From assembly GCA_036365515.1 (NCBI GenBank), contig CM070875.1, forward strand, positions 100,078,628 through 100,142,627: a stretch of 64,000 nucleotides of DNA. Direction: 5' to 3'. Every line of letters starts with the position of its first letter. Positions within the stretch are counted from its first letter, which is position 1. Positions 1 to 12,209 of this stretch are shown here, piece by piece. The DNA is from Torymus aiolomorphi. Lineage: Eukaryota; Arthropoda; Insecta; Hymenoptera; Torymidae. Below the pieces are notes generated by a model, which was not told where the DNA came from, searched no databases, and saw nothing but the letters and a program-made list of their open reading frames with translations. Position numbers and translations under genes: made by a program.

Positions 1-589
1 GAAATCACTATAAATTAATTTATAGTTGAGAATTAAAAATCGGTTTTTACGACTGGACAGACGATTTACCAGACGTTCGAGGAACAGGAATTATGTTGAC
101 GGAATTGCTCTGAAAAACGAACTGTAGCTAGCAAGCGGCAACTTCATGATACGACGAATAATGTTTATAGCTATGCGTATTTCCAGGCTTGAGCTTACGA
201 AATGTCCATGAATTTTCACAGAAGCTTTATGAATCCCTTCATAATACCGATGACGTGCTATTTCTAATTACCAATGTGTCATATAAAATTCATTAGATTG
301 TCTCGCATATTGTGGGTTATACATATCATGTCAATGAGAATGTTTACAAACACGACAGTGCCCGAAATGCCTAAGAGATGGCGCCGCTGGCGTACACATT
401 CCACCGCCGTGCTATATTTTTATATCATTCGCGGACTGCTCACCGTTACTATATGTTAATGTTGCGAATATGCTGAAAAAAGCCAAATGAGTTTTATTCA
501 TAATTTGTCAAGATCAATGTCAGTTATTTTTCACTTCTTATAACATAACGTGCTTATATTTTTCCTTACAGCGGATAAACGAGTGTGGC
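1..589. other. Left flank, no gene seen
   Basis: AT-rich, apparently single-copy sequence. One short open frame is present but shows no recognisable domain or splice context, so I make no coding call. Satellite A begins at its right edge. Confidence 0.5.
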
Positions 590-3500
590 TTAAAGTCTAG
601 CTTACAGTCTGGCTGAAAGTCTGGCAAAGAGTACGGCAAAACTTTACCAAAACTTTCGCGAAACTTTCGCTAAACTTCGGAGATTCTTTGTATAAACTTT
701 CGCTTTAGAGAAACTTTATCCAAATTACCCATGTATTGGAAATAAATTATTAAAATAATTCTATATTTTCCCCATAGAAAGTATTGCGAATGTTTGGATC
801 AATTTTTGCGAAAGTTTGGATAAAGTTTGTCTAAGTGCAAGTTTAGATGAAGGTTCTCCAAAGTTTAGCGAAAGTTTGGCGAAAGTACGGCACGTATGAA
901 AGATATTTTGCACTGCTTAGCAGCCGCAGAGTAGTGTATGTATCACTATTCATTACAATAGCAGCTAAGCCGCCTTTATTTATACATAAAAAGATAGCTA
1001 CGTGTAACTGAATTACTAAATGTTTTCTCAGAGCAAAGTTTCTCACCGAAATTCTGGTAAAGCTTATGTAATTTCGGGAAAGCTTATGCTTACTTAAGTC
1101 GATGTTAGGCAAAGTTTCAGCAAATATTTGCAAATTTTTGGGATATCTGATCCAAAGTTTTGCGCACGCCTTGGAAAACTTTTATTAACTTCAGCAGTAC
1201 TTTCACAAAGTCTTACAGACGTTTAGCAAAAGTTAGTAAAGCTAATTCTAACAGAACTGTTTTGGAAAACGTATGCCTTCCAAGTTTTTGCGTATTTGAG
1301 ATAAAGTTTAGCTAAAGTTTTAAGAAATTTTTCATAAAGTTTCCCGAAAGTTCTTCTAATATTTCGATAAAATATCTATATCTAATTTCTATCTTAATGT
1401 CTGTTTTAAAGTATGGCCTAAAGTCAAACATAACTAAAATTCAAGCTTAAAATGTAGGTTAAAGTCTGGCTAAAAGTCGGACTTAAAATCTGGCTTAAAG
1501 TATCGCCAAAAGTCTTGCTAAAAGTCTGGCTAAAAGTCTGGCTAAAAGTGTGGCTTAAAGATTAACTAAAAGTTTGGCTTTAAGCCTGGCTAAAACTCGG
1601 GCTTAAAATTTGGCTTAAAGTTTGGTTAAAAGTCTTGCTAAAAGTCTGGCTTAAAGACTGACCAAAAGTCTGTCTTAAAGTCTGGCTAAAAGTCTGGCTT
1701 AAAGTCTGACTATAAGTCTTGCTCAAAGTTTGGCTTAAAAACTGGCTTAAAGTCTGGCTTAAAGTCTGGCTTAAAGTCTGGCTAAAAGTCTGGCTTAAAG
1801 TCTGGCTAAAAGTTTTGCTAAAAATCTAGCTTAAGGTCTGGCTTAAAGTTTGGCTAAAAGTCTCGCGTAAAGTCTAGCTAAAGACTTTCAAGAAGTCTAA
1901 GTAATAGTATGGCTTAAAGTCTTGCAACTTAAACTTTGACAAAACTTCATGTAAACTTTCATTTCAGAGTAACTTAATCCAAACATTAGCAAAACTTTAT
2001 CTAAACTTTGGCAAAACTTCCTCAAAACTTTCATGTCGGAGAACCTTTATTCGAACTTTAGCAAAACTTTCTCTAAACTTTGGCAAAACATTTTCTAAAC
2101 TTTCCTTCGTAGAAACAATCCAAACTTGATTTAAACCTGAGCAAAACTTTACCTAAACTTTGGCAAAACTTCCTCAAAACTTTCATGTTGAAGAAACTTT
2201 ATCCGAACATTAGCAAAACTTTTTCTAAACTTTGGCAAAAAATTCTTTAATCTTTCACTTCGGAGAAACTTTATGCAAACTTTACCCAAACTTTAGAAAG
2301 CTTTATCTAAATTTTGGCAAAACTTTCTCTAAACTTTGGTAAAACATTCATCTAAACTTACACTTCGGAGAAACATTATCCAAACTTTATCCAAAAGTCT
2401 AGCAAAACTTTATCTAAACTTTGGCAAAACTTCCACAAAACTTTCATGTCGAAGAAATTTTATCCAAATTTTATCCGAACTTTATCAAAAATTTATATAA
2501 ACTTTGGCAAAACTTCCTCACACTTTCCCGTCAGAGAAACTTTATCCGAACTTTAGCAAAACTTTCTCTAAACTTTGGCAAAACATTCTCTAAACTTTCA
2601 CTTTGGAGAAACTGTATCCAAACTTTATCTAAACTTTAGAAAAACTTTATCTAAACTTTGGCAAAACATTCTCTACACATTAACTTTGGAGAAACTGTAT
2701 CCAAACTTTATCCAAACTTTAAAAAAACTTTATCTAAACTTAGGCAAAACTTCCACAAAACTTTCATGTCGGAGAAACTTTATCCGAACTTTAGCATAAC
2801 TTTCTCTAAACTTTGGCAAAACATTCTCTGAACTTTCACTTTGGAGAAACTTTATACAAACTTTTCCAATTTTTCTTTAAATTTTGGCAAACTTCCTTTA
2901 AACTTTCACTTGTGAGAAATTTTATCTAAACTTTAGGATAACTTTCTCTATACCTTAGCAAAACATCCTCTAAAACATCTATTTCTGACAAACTTTAGCA
3001 AAACCTTATCTAAATTTTGGAAAAACTTCCACAAAACGTTCATGTCGAAGAAACTTTATCCAAACTTTATCCGAACTTTTGCAAAAATGTATCTAAACTT
3101 TGGCAAAACTTCCTCATACTTTCACGGCGGAGAAACTTTATCCGAACTTTAGCAAAACTTTCTCTAAACTTTGGCAAAACATTCTCTAAACTTTTACTTT
3201 GTAGAAACTGTATCCAAACTTTATCCAAACTTTAGAAAAACTTTATCTAAACTTTGGCAAAACAATCTCTAAACTTTAACTTTGGAGAAACTGTATCCAA
3301 ACTTTATACAAACTTTAAAAAAACTTTATCTAAACTTAGGCAAAACTTCCACAAAACTTTCGTCGGAGAAACTTTATCCGAATTTTAGCATAACTTTCTC
3401 TAAACTTTGGCAAAACATTCTCTAAACTTCTACTTTGGAGAAACTCTATACAAACTTTATCCAATCTTTCTTTAAATTTTGGCAAACTTGCTGTAAACTT

Positions 3501-3835
3501 TCACTTGTGAGAAATTTTATCTAAACTTTAGGATAACTTTCTCTATACTTTAGCAAAACATCCTCTAAAACATCTATTTCTGACAAACTTTATCCAAACT
3601 TTAGCTAAACTTATCTAAACTTTGGCAAAACTTCTACGTATTTACTTCTGAGAATACTTATCCAAAGTTTAGCAAAACTTTCTCTAAACTTTGGCAAAAC
3701 ATCCTGTAAACTTTCACTTCGGAGAAACTTTATCAAAACTTTATGAAGCTTTCTCTATTTTTTAGTAAAACTTCATGTAAACTTTCACGTCGAAGAAACT
3801 TTATCAAAACTTTAGCCAGCTTTCTCTAATACGGC
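590..3835. repeat. Satellite A, 11/12-bp sub-repeat array
   Basis: A tandem array of short units around an ACTTT core. At about 1,440-1,930 the unit is 12 bp (TGGCTTAAAGTC). From about 1,930 on, ACTTT recurs mostly every 11 bp, in blocks joined by a longer spacer containing TTCACTTCGGAGAA. A higher-order period of about 596 bp is visible: the block starting near 2,421 recurs near 3,017 with small changes. Edges are decayed on the left (590-1,380) and abrupt on the right (about 3,835). Open frames inside it follow from the short period and are not genes. Confidence 0.9.
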
Positions 3836-4315
3836 AGTATTACACACAGTTAGTATCAACCAAATGATGTTGATAAGCGGAAATATCAACACTGCACCAA
3901 CGTACATCACTAGCCAACAAGCCACAGTTTCCCCTACATCTAGCCATTCTGTAAGTCATGTTAATCGTATACGTCTGATTTATGGGCTGGAAGTCATTGC
4001 CGTACGTTTATTTCCCCAGCAAATGACAAGCAATTTTCAGTAAGTATTTGTTCTTATACAAGAGGTCGTAGACTATTTTTCCTTAAAAGATCTTTTTTTG
4101 ATATTTCTTTTGTAATGAAAATTCATATTATTTAGTATATTTTATAAAAACTTCTAGAATTTTTTTATATTTAATATAAAGTTTATTTTGAAGAAGTGGT
4201 TCATAACTTATCTCCATTTTATAAAAACGAAGATTTACTTAGCATTCCAAAACGTTTAATGTTAAAAAGTATAAAATAAAGTAAGAAAAATAAATTATTT
4301 ACGATCTCAAAAACG
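3836..4315. other. Spacer between satellites A and B, no gene seen
   Basis: AT-rich unique-looking sequence with poly-T runs. No domain, RNA gene or clear repeat was recognised. Confidence 0.45.
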
Positions 4316-5660
4316 GCCATGTATTCCAGGAATAAAATTATCGGGGTCTCAAAAATGACGGAATTAGATTTTTTTGCGATCTTTTCGTGCTTAAGGGGTA
4401 GTTTGGAGGTCTTCCACGGTATTTTGGAGGTTGCCAATTTTCTTGTAGCTATCTTGCATGCTCAAAATTGTATTCCGATAATAAAATTGTCGGGGATCTC
4501 AAAAACGACAGAATTAGATTTTTCTGCAATTTTTTCGGACTAAAGGGGGTCTTCCGTGGTGCTTTGGGGGTTGCCAATTTTTTTTGTAGTTATCTTGCAT
4601 GCTCAAAATTATATTCTGATAATAAAATTGTCGGGGATCTCAAAAACAGCGGAATTAGTTTCTTTTGCTATTTTTTCGTGCGAAAAGGGTAGTTTGGTGG
4701 TGTTCCGCCGTGCTTTCGGGGTTGACAATTTTTTTGTAGCTATCTTGCATGCTCAAAATTGTATTCCGATAATAAAATTGTCGGGGATCTCAAAAACGGC
4801 GGAATTAGATTTTTTTGTGCGAAAGGGGGGTCTTCCGCGGTGCTTTGGGGGTTGCCAATTTTTTTGTAGCTATCTTGCATGCTCAAAATTGTATTCCGAT
4901 AATAAAATTGTCGGGGATCTCAAAAACAACAGAATTAGATTTTTCTGCAATTTTTTCGGACTAAAGGGGGTCTTCCGTGGTGCTTTAGGGGTTGCCAATT
5001 TTTTTTGTAGTTATCTTTCATGCTCAAAATTGTATTCCGATAATAAAATTGTCGGGGATCTCAAAAACAGCGGAATTAGTTTTTTTTCCTATTTTTTCGA
5101 GCGAAAAGGGTAGTTTGGTGGTGTTCCGCCGTGCTTTCGGGGTTGAAAATTTTTTTGTAGCTATCTTGCATGCTCAAAATTTTATTCCGATAATAAAATT
5201 ATCGGGGATCTCAAAAACGGCAGAATTAGATTTTTTTGTGCGAAAGGGGGTTCTTCCGCGGTGCTTTGGGGGTTGCCAATTTTTTGTAGCTATTTTGCAT
5301 GCTCAGAATTGTATTCAGATAATAAAATTATCGGGGATCTCTAAAACGGCAGAATTAGATTTTTCTGCTATTTTTTCGGACTAAAGGGGTAGTTTGGGGG
5401 TGTTCCGTGGTGCTTTGGGGGTTGCCTTTTTTTTGTAGCTATCTTGCATGCTCAAAATTGGATCTCAAGAACGACGGAATTAGATTTTTTTTGCGATTTT
5501 TTCAGACTAAAGGGGGTGTTCGGCGGTGCTTTGGAGGTTGCCAATTTTTTTGTAGATATCTTGCACGCTCAAAATTGTATTCCGATAATAAAATTATCGG
5601 GGATCTCAAAAACGGTAGAATTAGATTTTTTTTGCGATTTTTTCGGACTAAAGGTGTATA
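4316..5660. repeat. Satellite B, ~140-bp monomers in a 421-bp trimer
   Basis: About ten tandem monomers, each with a GCATGCTCAAAATT box, ATAATAAAATT, GGGGATCTCAAAAAC and a GGTGCTTTGGGGGTTGCC box. The GCATGC box falls at about 4456, 4597, 4747, 4877, 5018, 5168, 5297, 5446 and 5563, giving spacings 141, 150, 130, 141, 150, 129, 149, 117. The 141-150-130 series repeats, so the array is organised as a trimer of about 421 bp with two full copies. Open frames across it (GISKTAELDFF type) come from the repeat. Confidence 0.9.
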
Positions 5661-6280
5661 TTCTGCATTAATATCTACTTTATAAAATTTGTATAAACTT
5701 TGTATAAACATTTTACGTACTTTTATAATACCAAAACTATACAAATGAAAGCATTCGACAAATTCATATGAAGTTCATATGAATCCAAACTTCGTATAAA
5801 GTTAATATGAACATATTTTTTTTTACGCGGGATATGGCGATTCGCTTGCAAAAATATCTCGTGTACGAAAATTATGACTCATGGGTGGCCAAGCAGAATA
5901 AGTCCCTATCTCGGCGACAGCTAGAGCAACACTGGAAGCCATACTTTGAGTCATACTTTCAGTCATACTTTAAACTGGAATTAAAATTACAAATATAGGA
6001 TCGAGTTTTAACTGGCAAATAGATTTTTCAATTCCATACCCATGATATGATGCTTTATCCGCGTTTTCGACAAACTCTTTTAAACCTAAAATAATAGGAT
6101 ATTGAGAATATATTAGCAATATGTTGGAAAAATATTTAAAATATGTTGGGAATGAAGAAAATAAATTTTCAGAAACAATATTTTAATACCAAGCTCTTGC
6201 GAGATACATGCACCTAGACGCCTTTTACTTTATTTTTTATTGTATATTTGGCAAAGGTTTACATAAACTTTGACGAAACT
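5661..6280. other. Spacer, no gene seen
   Basis: AT-rich. It contains a few repeats of a CATATGAA-type motif near 5,765-5,815 and one short open frame with no recognisable domain. Nothing supports a gene. Confidence 0.4.
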
Positions 6281-7010
6281 CCATATGATAAAATAAGTAT
6301 TACAAAGATTGGCAAAGATCGCCAATAATTTTATTCCCGGAATACGATTTTGAGCCTGCAAGGTAGCTACAAAAAATTGGCAACGATGCAGGTACCGCGA
6401 ATCACTTACAAACACCTCCTTTCGCCCCAGAAAATCATAAAAAAATTCTTATTCCGCCACTTTTGAGATCGCCACAAATTTTATTCCGGAAATACAAATT
6501 TGAGTCTACAGCTTAGATCCAAAAAAAATTGGTAACTTCGCAAACACCGAGGAACACCTCCAACCTCTCCCATATGCCCCAGAAAATCGTACAAAAATTT
6601 AATTTCTCCGTTTTTGAGAATAATTTTATTCCCGGAATACATCTTTGAGCCTACCGGATATATCTACAAAAAAATTGGCAACCCCCATAGCACCCCAAAA
6701 CAACCCTTTCGCCTGAAAAAAAAAATACAAAAAATTCTAATTTGTCCGTTTTTGATATCACCAATTTTTTCTAGCTATCCTGCAGCCTCAAAATCGTATT
6801 CCGCTAATAATAAAATTATTAGCGATATCAAAAACGGACAAATTAGAATTTTTTGCGATTTTTTCGGGCGAACTGGGTAGTTTGGGGGTCTTCCATGGTG
6901 CTTGCATCGTTGCCATTTTTTTCTAGCTATCCTGTGGTCTCAAAATTGTATTCCGGGAATAAAATTTTTGGCGATCTCAAAAACGGAAGAATTATATATT
7001 TTTTTTTTTA
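6281..7010. repeat. Inverted and direct diverged copies of satellite B
   Basis: Three monomers related to satellite B lie in reverse orientation (about 6,300-6,420, 6,460-6,560, 6,600-6,730). They are followed by forward copies (about 6,755-6,900 and 6,900-6,990). The reverse copy at 6,600-6,730 and the forward copy at 6,755-6,900 form a long imperfect palindrome. A further forward copy is at about 7,318-7,460, beyond an inserted fold-back element. Confidence 0.75.
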
Positions 7011-7190
7011 ACGGAGTGTGCGAAACTCGCCTTTTTGTGCTTGTTTTACGTGCGCGAAGTAGTTGTTTCACTCACGGCGTGCACAAAGTACGCGCATGCG
7101 CAGATTAATTTACTTCACGCAAGCCGTCTGTGTAACAGCTACTTCGCGCACGTAAAACAAGCAAAAAGGCGAGTTTCTCACACTCCATTA
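7009..7190. mobile_element. Fold-back (MITE-like) element
   Basis: Two arms of about 54 bp (starting ACGGAGTGTGCGAAACTCGC and ending GCGAGTTTCTCACACTCC) are inverted with few mismatches. They enclose a short centre, so the whole unit folds into one hairpin. It interrupts a satellite B copy. No coding capacity. Confidence 0.75.
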
Positions 7191-7195
7191 AAAAA

Positions 7196-7318
7196 AATAG
7201 AATTCGATACACATTGCCGAAGAGGGTGATTATCACACGGGTGTTTTTGCTCGGGCGACAAACTACACCCGTGTGAGAATGATCCACTTCGCACACTTGT
7301 ATCGAAATGTACTATTTT
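7196..7318. repeat. Second imperfect palindrome
   Basis: Inner arms TCACACGGGTGT and ACACCCGTGTGA and outer GATACACATTG / TGTATCGAAATG make a smaller hairpin next to the preceding fold-back element. The right edge carries the ATGTACTATTTTT end shared by several other fold-backs in this window. Confidence 0.55.
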
Positions 7319-7661
7319 TTGCGATTTTTCAGGCGAAAGGGGCAGTTTGGGTGTGTTCAAGCGGGATTACCATTTTTTTTGTAGTTACCGTGCAGGCTAA
7401 AAATTGTATTCCGCAAATAAAATTATTGGCGATGTCAAAAACGGCTGAATTAAAAATTTTTTTTTTTGTTCCATTGCAAAATGGGGTGTTAAGGGGTGAG
7501 TTTTTGTTACTTGTTGCTCACATCACTTTTGTCGCTGTGGAATCGATTCCGGGCGGAAATTATAATTTTTTGAAAGTTTGGATTTACGTTGGAGTCGCAA
7601 CTTTTCAAACTTCAACCACATGTGCGACAAGCTAGACTTTTGAAGCCAGACATCTACAAGA

Positions 7662-8140
7662 CTTTTTTTACATGGATATAGCACAAGCTGACTTGAATAT
7701 ATGCTTTTACGCGATAATAACACCGCCGTATGTATCTGTAATTTGTACGTGGACATAGCACGGGTCTGCTAAAAAAAAAACGCGAATATAAGCTTTTACG
7801 TGTTTATAAGAGCGCCGTACGTTTCTGTAATTTGTACATGGATATAGCACATGCTGGATGAAATATACGTCAATATAAGCTTTTACATGTCTATAACACC
7901 GCCGTACGTCTCTGTAATGTGTACGTGGTTATAGCACAGGCTGGCTGACAAATACGTGAATCTAAGCTTTTTCCTGTCTATAAGACCACCGTAAGTATCT
8001 GCAATTTGTATGCGGATATAGCACAGGCTTGCTGAAAAATACGTGAGTCTAAGCTTTTATGTGTGTATAAGAGCGCCGTGCGTGTCTGTAATTTATATGT
8101 GGAGATAGCGTAGGCTCGCTGAAAAATACGTGAATCTAAC
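7662..8140. repeat. Tandem repeat, ~88-bp unit, five copies
   Basis: Boxes ATAAGCTTTTACGTG, GCGCCGTACGT, TCTGTAATTTGTACGTGG and ATAGCACAGGCTGGCTGA recur in order. The TCTG box is at 7735, 7824, 7911, 7998 and 8085, giving spacings of 89, 87, 87 and 87 bp. It ends exactly where the Copia relic begins. Confidence 0.85.
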
Positions 8141-8335
8141 AGTCTTCCGAGCCACAAAACCTCTTTGGTAGATGCTGACAGGATAAGTTATTTCGCTTCA
8201 GTTTCTGATAATTCCACAGTGGACTGCCGTCTGCTGCTCCAACTCATAGCTGCTCCTTGCAGCATGAATACATAGCCCGTTGTGGTATGCGGATCCTCGG
8301 AGTCTGTTACCGATCTGGCGTCTTACTATCCTCTA
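8141..8335 (-). pseudogene. Ty1/copia RNase H fragment (relic)
   Basis: On the minus strand one frame reads the signature end of a Ty1/copia RNase H: TTGYVFMLQGAAMSWSS, then RRQSTVELSETEAK, a stop, and STKEVLWL. In the family this segment is typically TTGYVF...ISWSSKRQ...ALSTTEAEY...EALWL. The Tyr after TEA is replaced by a stop, and frame is lost upstream of about 8,335, so it is an inactive fragment. The rest of the pol gene and the LTRs are not visible. Confidence 0.8.
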
Positions 8336-8595
8336 TCACTGTGAAATAAGTATGTTGAAAATCTGCCTGGCCGACTCGGGTAAACAGTACAAAGCGATTT
8401 CTTCTTACAAGTCCAAATAGTTCTTGGCATCGGCGCGTCTGCATACGCTCTCAGTGTCACACGTACACGCTTTACACGCTGGTGCATGTGCCGCGTGTAT
8501 TAGGAGCTGGCGGGCTGCCGTTAGTGTAGGGTCCCGGTCAGGGCCCTCGCCACCAGCATGATATTTGCATATTTTAAACTCATTTTCACACTCAT

Positions 8596-8691
8596 GTACT
8601 CTCTAAAATCAAATAAGTGAAAATTCACGTCGTATAAGTGAATATTCACTTATTTGAAGTGAATTTCACGTATTCGAATTTAGAGAGTAAC
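8596..8691. repeat. Short perfect-ended palindrome
   Basis: ACTCTCTAAA at the left and TTTAGAGAGT at the right bound nested inverted copies of AATAAGTGAA and TTCACTTATT. This is a ~95-bp fold-back, probably a small MITE. Confidence 0.6.
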
Positions 8692-11390
8692 TTTTGAAGG
8701 AATGAACGTGTTTTAATTCTCAAAATAAAGTTATTAAAGCTCGCGAATTCTAGTTTTATTCTTTTTGTTTATAATTTCAAGTTGAAAATTGGGAAAATTG
8801 GTTTTACAATTTTAGGGTGTATTTCAAAACAGTGGAAATTTCGCGCATCTGGTCCAAAACATTCAGCGGTAAAAATACGTCGGAAATCATCAATAGCCCT
8901 ATAAGAATGATATTTTTAGAAATTTTAGAGTAGATTTACGCAATTTTTCGATAAGTTTGCATGTTTGGGCAATTATTTTGAGGTTATGTAACTAACTTTT
9001 CTCATATTTCAGAAATGCTCTAGTTTACGTTTAAGAAACCCCCATTAAGTTATCTTGAATCGTTTTTGAGATATTCGATTATGAAAAAAAAAAGAAATTC
9101 GTTCTTCAGACGGATTCTTAACCATCTATCAGCAGCGGGCCTTCAAGGCGGCCAGAGCCAACGCGGCTAGGGCGAGCGACATCCGGACGCAGTAACGCGA
9201 CAATGTAAGCAACGGAGACAGAGAGGTCGATGGCTCGAGTTGCCAACAACGGAGCGGGCAGAAGCGGAGCCGCCAGCGAAGTTATTCATCATATGCCAGC
9301 ATTATTTTATATAAGAATCTTCGTGTCTGAGTTGACTATCGAATTACACATAAATGGAATTAAGAGTAAATTTACAGTTTCAAACCCTAATACATGCTAC
9401 GCACTAAATTATTTTACTACCGGATTAGGTTTATCCTTTGTTCGGTATTTACGATTTGGGTAAATCGTACGATAACTATTACGTTTCGTTTTTTCCAAAG
9501 GCAAAACTTCGACTAAAACTAGCTTTATTAGTACATTTACATCAAATACTAGTGTGATTCTATGATTTCAACGAAAATTTACATTATTCCCGAGATTGTG
9601 TCGAACACTTGATCTGTTCATTAAATTGCGATAAAAGACCGCATTTCTCGCGAGCTTTAAACGAAAAGTAACACTATTTATACGTGCAAAAATATGTTCC
9701 TTATATAATGTGCTAGCCTTTGCCACAGGTACTCAAGCATGTACGTTTTTTACCCCGCCGGCAGCTAAGCGTATAGTATTCACTGCAAAAGCTGCAACTT
9801 GCTAGTTTTAGTCAGAAACTGAATCGTGCTACCCTTCGTACAAATTGTTGTCATCGGCAATCGTCGAGCTGTGGATTGTACGAGATGGTGGATATCCTGT
9901 GGTATTTCCCTTAATCTTAATTCTTAAAATTTCTACTTCTGGGGATGGGGCAAGGCAGTCGTGTCTCCCGAAGCAGTAGAAAAGCTGATAGGGTTAAGAT
10001 CCTGGACCGCGCAGATATAGTACCAGCTGAGACAATCTAAAGAGCGAACCAAGATGTCTGTCTTCGAGAACCAGAACTTGCATAGAGCAAAATAGTTTCA
10101 TGTCAATAGTTAATAGCACTTTTATATTTTAAATAAATATATGTTTATATTAATGTACATTTCATATTCTAATATTTTTAATACTATCCATTTTTATTTT
10201 TACATGTTGTTCTATTGTTGTTGCCGTATTTATTTATACTTTTTATACTACTTAATACTTATTTTCTAAAGAAACGCAAAAAGATATTTTTTTTAAAATC
10301 CGAATTTTAATATATTATTTAAAATCTAGAGAACAGTCAAGCCACAATATAAAATCAATTTTTTTTTGGATTACGCATTGTGTAGCACATCTGCGTTAAT
10401 GTACGTCGATACACACTTTTCGATAATCTTTTACTCATTTCCACATTTTCATTGACAAAATCTGTAAAAATAAACATTTATATTATTCACTATGCTTAAA
10501 ATATTTAAATAGTATATTTTTCAACTAGGTCGAATGGAATATTATTCGCATGAGCGTTGCAAGTGTTTAAAACGATATTTTTTTACAAGCTTGTAAAAAA
10601 TAACTTATTTTACACACTCACTAGTGACTCACGTAATAGTATATTATATAACAAGGGGCTAATCATCCAAGGGAATGATTGACTTTAGACCCGTGTTATA
10701 TACAGTGCTTTATTCCAAACTCCACGGTGAATACTTTATAGACTTAAAAAGTTATTTTATATTTATATATTATAATTTTGTTAGTTTTGACCAAATTCAC
10801 GATAAATGGCATAAATGTAAAAAATTGGACTATGTTATCTTATTCTCGCCTATGTGGGAATAAAGTATACTTTACTCAGTTTTACTTTATTTAAAAGAGG
10901 GAATGAAACGGCACTTTTACCACGCTTTTCAGGCTATGAAGTGGCCATTATAGTGGAGATGAGAATACACTATATTATTTAATTTTAGGCACGATTTTTC
11001 ACATTACAGATGGCGTAAAAAAAGTACACTTTCAAATAAGTACTTTTTCAACACGTACATAAAATGGGCCTATTTGCATGCCTAAAAGTCTGGTAGAGTA
11101 TCGCGTATTCCCGCTATAACCAATCCTTGTGAATTTGTTCTCTTAGTCTCAACTTTATACATTTTTTGGCTTTCGGCCTATTTTGGTGGATATAGATAAC
11201 TCAATGTTTTAATGGCGCACATATTTGAAATAAGCTATTTAAATGAAAACTAAAAATGCAATGATTTGCAATTGGGTTGTGCATGACTCGAAATGCACGA
11301 TACCCTACCCAACGTTAATGCATATAAAAAGGCCGTCTCATGCACTCGTTAAAAAACATACTGTTTGTAACATTGGAAAAAAAGCTATTT
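8692..11390. other. 2.7 kb with no recognised gene
   Basis: AT-rich except for a GC-rich patch at about 9,130-9,280, and a second at 9,930-10,080 that could be the end of an old retroposon. Open frames of 60-80 residues are present but lack domains, splice context or codon bias that I can defend. Confidence 0.4.
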
Positions 11391-11650
11391 CAGACTCGGG
11401 TGAAGTGTGTTCAAATTGTTCATTTTTTCCCCTTGTTGCACAATGTATTATTACGATACTCGTACGATTGCGCTCGAGCGAAGCGAGGGTGAAAAGGCCA
11501 CACGAGGATAAAATCACTTTCTCACTCGAGTATCGAACACAATTTTTTGACACGACGTGCGGGAAGCTTAATTTAGGGCATGTTTTTTTATTAGAGCGTG
11601 TGCGAAATCGGCTTTGCACACGGAGTGTGAAAAAAGATATTAACACTAAC
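11391..11650. mobile_element. Degenerate fold-back element
   Basis: An inner palindrome pairs CGATACTCGTACG (about 11,454) with CACTCGAGTATCG (about 11,524) around GCGCTCGAGCGAAGCGAG. Outer arms are decayed. It resembles the family of hairpins with TACGATAC / GTATCGTA ends found elsewhere in the window. Open frames on both strands across it are by-products. Confidence 0.5.
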
Positions 11651-11918
11651 CAGAGTACACCGAACAGTCCCGGTGACCAACTTTTATTAAAAAATGTCCA
11701 GATAGTTCATTTTGTCATAAACAGATCTTACGCAAAGATTTTTTATCAAATGAACCTTTGCAAAAAGTTACAGTAGTGAGTAGTTTTGATTGTTATTTTA
11801 TCTTTGAATAGGTGTTATTTCAATAAATCATTAAATATAGCTAAAATTCAAAACATCCCGCTACTGTCACTTCTTGCTGAAGGCCCGTTGGATAAAAAAA
11901 GCTTTGCGTAACCACTTT

Positions 11919-11938
11919 TTATAGTGAAAGAAATTGTT
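11919..11938 (-). CDS. Possible last exon of the BEN-like gene
   Basis: Acceptor TGAATCATTGCAG followed in phase by a short frame (EQFLSL) and a stop. It is the nearest phase-compatible acceptor, but it truncates the BEN domain early. A later acceptor (near 11,915 or further left) may be the real one. Confidence 0.25.
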
Positions 11939-12007
11939 CTGCAATGATTCATAAAAATTAGTGAGCCTGAATCCTTGGCATTCCCATGTAAGTAGAAATA
12001 CTCTTAC

Positions 12008-12209
12008 CAAATACGGCCGAGTTGACAAGGCTTGGTATTTTTTTATGGCCACCTCGACCCGTCGGAGTCATATTTTTCAGAACTTGAATTCCTAAAATTT
12101 CTCTCATGAGTTTTCGAACCATTTCTTTCGGATTTTTTTTTAATTTCTTCTGGATTTCCTCCATTTCGGCTTCAAAAATATAAACATCATAACGATTGTG
12201 AAGTTGTAC
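12008..12209 (-). CDS. BEN-like gene exon 6 (BEN domain core)
   Basis: 202 nt, acceptor TTAAACAG, donor TTTG|GTAAGAG. It starts VQLHNRYDVYIFEAEMEEIQ, continues with a Lys-rich helix, then MVRKLMREILGIQVLKNMTP, TGRGGHKKIPS and ends NSAVFG. The pattern hydrophobic helix, then TGR, then basic residues, then IPS..V.AV is the BEN-domain layout. This is the most diagnostic part of the gene. Confidence 0.75.

Noticed and set aside
9230..9463. 77-residue open frame on plus
   Set aside because: No recognisable domain, no splice context. It spans a GC-rich patch and AT-rich DNA and is probably chance.
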